A stretch of 55,511 nt of DNA, from positions 1 to 55,511 of the forward strand of contig DAHUZK010000080.1 of NCBI GenBank assembly GCA_027306605.1, in the 5' to 3' direction. Shown here piece after piece: positions 52,840 to 55,511 of the stretch. The stretch is from Acidimicrobiaceae bacterium (lineage in GTDB: Bacteria > Actinomycetota > Acidimicrobiia > Acidimicrobiales > RAAP-2). Made by a program: the position numbers and the translations under genes. The notes beneath the pieces are model-generated. The model was not told the origin of the DNA and ran no database searches. It saw nothing but the letters and a program-made list of their open reading frames with translations. Positions within the stretch are counted from its first letter, which is position 1; each line of letters begins with the position of its first letter.

Positions 52840-54186
52840 GTGAGCGAAGATTCCGCAATCGCTATCGACGACGACGACATGACGACGCGCGCCCGCGCGT
52901 CGTCGGACCAGGCCGCGCTCCCGCCCGGCGTGTCGCAGGTCGACTTCGAAGCGATCCTGGTGGTGGGTCGAGAGAAGGGCAGCCTGACGCAGGCCGAGCT
53001 GATCGAGGCGCTGCACACGGTCGAGCTCACGCCCGAAGTGCTGACGACGTTGATCACCCGCGTGACGGCCGAAGGTGTCGAGCTCGTCGACGACGAGGAG
53101 GACGATCCGATCGTCGAGTCCGCCCCGAAGAAGGAACCCCGGCCCTCGGCGGAGTCGAGCACGAACGGCAGCATCTCCGCCCGCGCCGGCCGGCGCCCTA
53201 CCAACGGCCGGCGGACGCCCCCGGCCGAGTCCGGAGGTAGCGCCGAGGACCCGGTCCACACCTACCTCAAGGAGATCGGGCGGGTGCCCCTGCTCAACGC
53301 CGAGCTGGAGGTGGAGATCGCCAAGACGATCGAGGCGGGGAACGAGGCCTCCGCCAGGCTGGCCCGCCACGAGCTGGCCGTGAGCGGCGACGGGCCGCCG
53401 GAGGACCTGCTCGAGCCGGCCGAGGAGACCGGGTGCCGGCGCCAGATGCGGAGGGGCCTCAAGGCGAAGGACGAGCTGATCGAAGCGAACCTGCGCCTGG
53501 TGGTGTCGATCGCCAAGCGTTATCGCAACCGTGGACTGGCGTTCCTCGATCTGATCCAGGAAGGGAACCTCGGCCTCATGCGCGCGGTCGACAAGTTCGA
53601 CCACACCAAGGGTTTCAAGTTCTCGACCTATGCCACTTGGTGGATACGCCAGGCGATAACACGTGCCATCGCCGATCAGGCGCGCACCATCCGCATTCCG
53701 GTGCACATGGTGGAGACGATCAACAAGGTCGTCTGGGCCCAACGACAGCTCCTCCAAGAGCTCGGGCGCGAGCCGGCGATCGAAGAGGTGGCACACCGTG
53801 TCGAGCTGCCGACCGAGCGCGTGCGCGAGATCCTGCGTATCAACCAGGACACGGTGTCGCTCGAGCAGCCCGTCGGGGACGAGGACGACTTCAACCTCTC
53901 CGACCTCATCGAGGACCGTGGCGCGGTGGTGCCCGACGACGCCGCGACCCGCTCACTGCTCGACGCCGCCGTGCGCGAAGCACTCGGCCATCTGTCCGAA
54001 CGCGAGCAGGACGTCGTGCGCCTGCGCTTCGGGCTCGACGACGGCAAGATCCGTACGCTCGAGGAAGTGGGCAAGGAGTTCGGGGTGACCCGGGAGCGCG
54101 TGCGACAGATCGAGTCCAAGACGCTGGCCAAGCTGCGCCGTCCCGACGCCGCCCACCTGCTGCGGGACTATCTCGAAGAATCCTGA
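52840..54186 (+). CDS. sigA: primary RNA polymerase sigma factor
   Basis: A 448-residue group 1 sigma factor from a GTG with AGGA eight bases before it. Region 1.1 is acidic and Ser-rich. Region 1.2 is [16 protein letters not shown]. Regions 2.1-2.4 include [31 protein letters not shown] and [21 protein letters not shown]. Region 3 includes [13 protein letters not shown], and region 4.2 has the [31 protein letters not shown]. It recognises the -10/-35 promoters of the cell, presumably including the TAnnnT boxes noted here. Its end overlaps the convergent aldehyde dehydrogenase gene by 19 bases. Confidence 0.98.
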   Translation: MSEDSAIAIDDDDMTTRARASSDQAALPPGVSQVDFEAILVVGREKGSLTQAELIEALHTVELTPEVLTTLITRVTAEGVELVDDEEDDPIVESAPKKEPRPSAESSTNGSISARAGRRPTNGRRTPPAESGGSAEDPVHTYLKEIGRVPLLNAELEVEIAKTIEAGNEASARLARHELAVSGDGPPEDLLEPAEETGCRRQMRRGLKAKDELIEANLRLVVSIAKRYRNRGLAFLDLIQEGNLGLMRAVDKFDHTKGFKFSTYATWWIRQAITRAIADQARTIRIPVHMVETINKVVWAQRQLLQELGREPAIEEVAHRVELPTERVREILRINQDTVSLEQPVGDEDDFNLSDLIEDRGAVVPDDAATRSLLDAAVREALGHLSEREQDVVRLRFGLDDGKIRTLEEVGKEFGVTRERVRQIESKTLAKLRRPDAAHLLRDYLEES

Positions 54187-55511
54187 GCGGAGCCCCCGGC
54201 GCCGCCGGGCGTGCCGTTGAGGATGACCGTCTTGGTCTCGAGGAACGGCAGCAGCCCCTCGGTCCCGCCCTCCCGGCCGATGCCCGACTGCTTGAACCCG
54301 CCGAAGGCGATGCCGAAGTCCGTGCGGAAGGCGTTGTGTCCCACTGTGCCCGATCGCAGCCGGCCCGCCACCTGACGTGCACGGTCGACGTCCTTGGTGA
54401 ACACCGAGGCATTCAGACCGTAGATGGTGTCGTTGGCCAGGGTGACGGCATGGTCCTCGTCGTCGGCCGGGATGACGCTCAGTACCGGGCCGAAGATCTC
54501 CTCCTGGGCGATGGTCGAGTGGTTGTCGACGTTGGCGAAGACCGTCGGCTCGATGTAGTAGCCGCGCTCGAGGTCCTTGGGCCGGCCGCCGCCCGTGACC
54601 AGTTCGGCACCCTCTTCGAGGCCCTTGGCCACGTACCCCTCGACGCGGTCACGTTGGCGGCTCATGGCGAGCGGGCCCATCTGGGTCTGCGGGTCGAAGG
54701 GATCGCCCACCTTGACCTGCGAGAAGGTGGCGGCGAGCGTGTCCACCAGGTCGTCGTGACGCGAGCGGCTGACGATGATGCGGGTCAAGGACGAGCAGAC
54801 CTGCCCGGAGAGGAAGCACTCGGCCCGCGCGATGGCGGCGGCGGCTTCCTGTAGGTCCATGTCGTCGAGGACCACTGCGGCCGACTTGCCTCCGAGCTCG
54901 AGCGTGCAGCGGGCGATCCGCTCCCCGCACAACGAGGCGATCCGCCGGCCGGCTGCCGTGGACCCGGTAAAGGTGATCTTGTCGACGCTGGGATTGGTGA
55001 CCAAGAGCTCGGAGACCCCCCGGTCGGCGGTCACGATGTTGAGGACACCGGCGGGCAGGCCGACGTCCTCGGCGATCTCGCCCAAGAGGTAGGCGTCACC
55101 GGGAGCCTCGGGGGAGGACTTGAGGACGACCGTGCAGCCGGCGACCAGCGCGGGGGCGATCTTGTAGGAGATCAGGCTGAGCGGTGCGTTCCAGGGAATG
55201 ATCGCCCCCACGACGCCGACGGGCTCCCGCACGAGCAGCCCGTACTCGCCCCCCATGGTCGGCTGGGCCCGCTCCTCGAAGGGGAACGTGTCGGCGAGCC
55301 CGGCGTAGAAGTCGAAGACCCCGGCCATGCCGGGCGCGGTGTGCTGGGCGACCACGTGGAGGGCACCGGACTCGCGGGGCCAGAGCTGGCCGACCTCGGC
55401 GCCCTTGCCGCGCAGGCCCTCGCCGATGGCCCGCAGGTACTCGGCCCGCTGGGCGTGCGTCATCTTGGGCCACGGGCCGCGGTCGAAAGCCTCGCGGGCG
55501 GCGTCGACCGC
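54168..55511 (-). CDS. aldehyde dehydrogenase (5' end outside the window)
   Basis: The visible 447 codons run in from the right edge in frame ([17 protein letters not shown]), so the true start lies beyond 55511. NAD-binding and catalytic features are complete: [38 protein letters not shown], the general base in [14 protein letters not shown], the catalytic Cys in [13 protein letters not shown], and [12 protein letters not shown] near the end. The missing part should be only about 50 residues. It oxidises an aldehyde, possibly of the betaine- or phenylacetaldehyde-like branch, but the substrate is not determined. It converges with sigA, overlapping by 19 bases. Confidence 0.93.
   Translation of the reverse strand, partial: AVDAAREAFDRGPWPKMTHAQRAEYLRAIGEGLRGKGAEVGQLWPRESGALHVVAQHTAPGMAGVFDFYAGLADTFPFEERAQPTMGGEYGLLVREPVGVVGAIIPWNAPLSLISYKIAPALVAGCTVVLKSSPEAPGDAYLLGEIAEDVGLPAGVLNIVTADRGVSELLVTNPSVDKITFTGSTAAGRRIASLCGERIARCTLELGGKSAAVVLDDMDLQEAAAAIARAECFLSGQVCSSLTRIIVSRSRHDDLVDTLAATFSQVKVGDPFDPQTQMGPLAMSRQRDRVEGYVAKGLEEGAELVTGGGRPKDLERGYYIEPTVFANVDNHSTIAQEEIFGPVLSVIPADDEDHAVTLANDTIYGLNASVFTKDVDRARQVAGRLRSGTVGHNAFRTDFGIAFGGFKQSGIGREGGTEGLLPFLETKTVILNGTPGGAGGSAQDSSR

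Overview
The window is a high-GC bacterial chromosome segment. Gene content and order (rpsT/lepA, CIRCE-hrcA-dnaJ-rsmE-HIT-phoH-ybeY-CNNM-era, uppS-recO-glyS, dnaG-sigA), an F420-type luciferase-like oxidoreductase and a proteasome-chaperone-like PAC2 protein point to an actinobacterium. I would guess an Acidimicrobiia-like lineage, but that is inference without any database search. Core genes are packed tightly, many with GTGA or ATGA stop/start overlaps. A TAnnnT hexamer sits 6-9 bases before the start codon of many first genes, so leaderless transcription looks common.

Layout. 1-3.8 kb: tRNA-Ala, a secreted PQQ-like propeller lipoprotein, and a minus-strand pair consisting of a seven-bladed YVTN propeller-thioredoxin fusion and a one-helix membrane protein. 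In the fusion the first Cys of the WCGPC-type motif is an in-frame UGA, making it a selenoprotein candidate. 3.9-9.5 kb: leuS, then F420-oxidoreductase/PAC2/phosphotransferase on the minus strand. 9.5-14.5 kb: thioredoxin-folP-holA, VOC protein and AraC regulator, a flavin-fold oxidase-like protein, rpsT. 14.7-23.8 kb: lepA and the heat-shock/ribosome-maturation operon from hrcA to era.

25.73-39.97 kb is a 14.2-kb integrated element inside a DinG/XPD-like helicase gene. Its cargo is a P-loop ATPase, a complete type I restriction-modification set (hsdM, hsdS, hsdR) and a YgjP-like metallopeptidase. Its backbone is a Rep-like ATPase operon with 14-bp iterons, a small HTH protein, a resolvase-like recombinase, a zinc-ribbon/HTH protein and a large serine integrase next to the right junction. 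The element brings its own diverged copy of the first ~98 codons of the helicase, which restores a full-length reading frame at the left end. The host's original 5' end, still with its promoter, is stranded at the right end as a 112-codon remnant. The junctions reconstruct an attP with symmetric arms around a central GT dinucleotide.

40.3-55.5 kb returns to core chromosome: hemerythrin-like protein, uppS, a small membrane protein, recO, hemW, glyS, a MarR-controlled DrrAB-type ABC exporter, ppdK, dnaG, the primary sigma factor, and a partial aldehyde dehydrogenase running off the right edge.

Three gene junctions (trx/folP, folP/holA, HIT/phoH) carry tandem duplications that create chains of 5-6-codon mini-ORFs. 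Each mini-ORF's stop overlaps the next start, a recurrent translational relay that I have not seen described.
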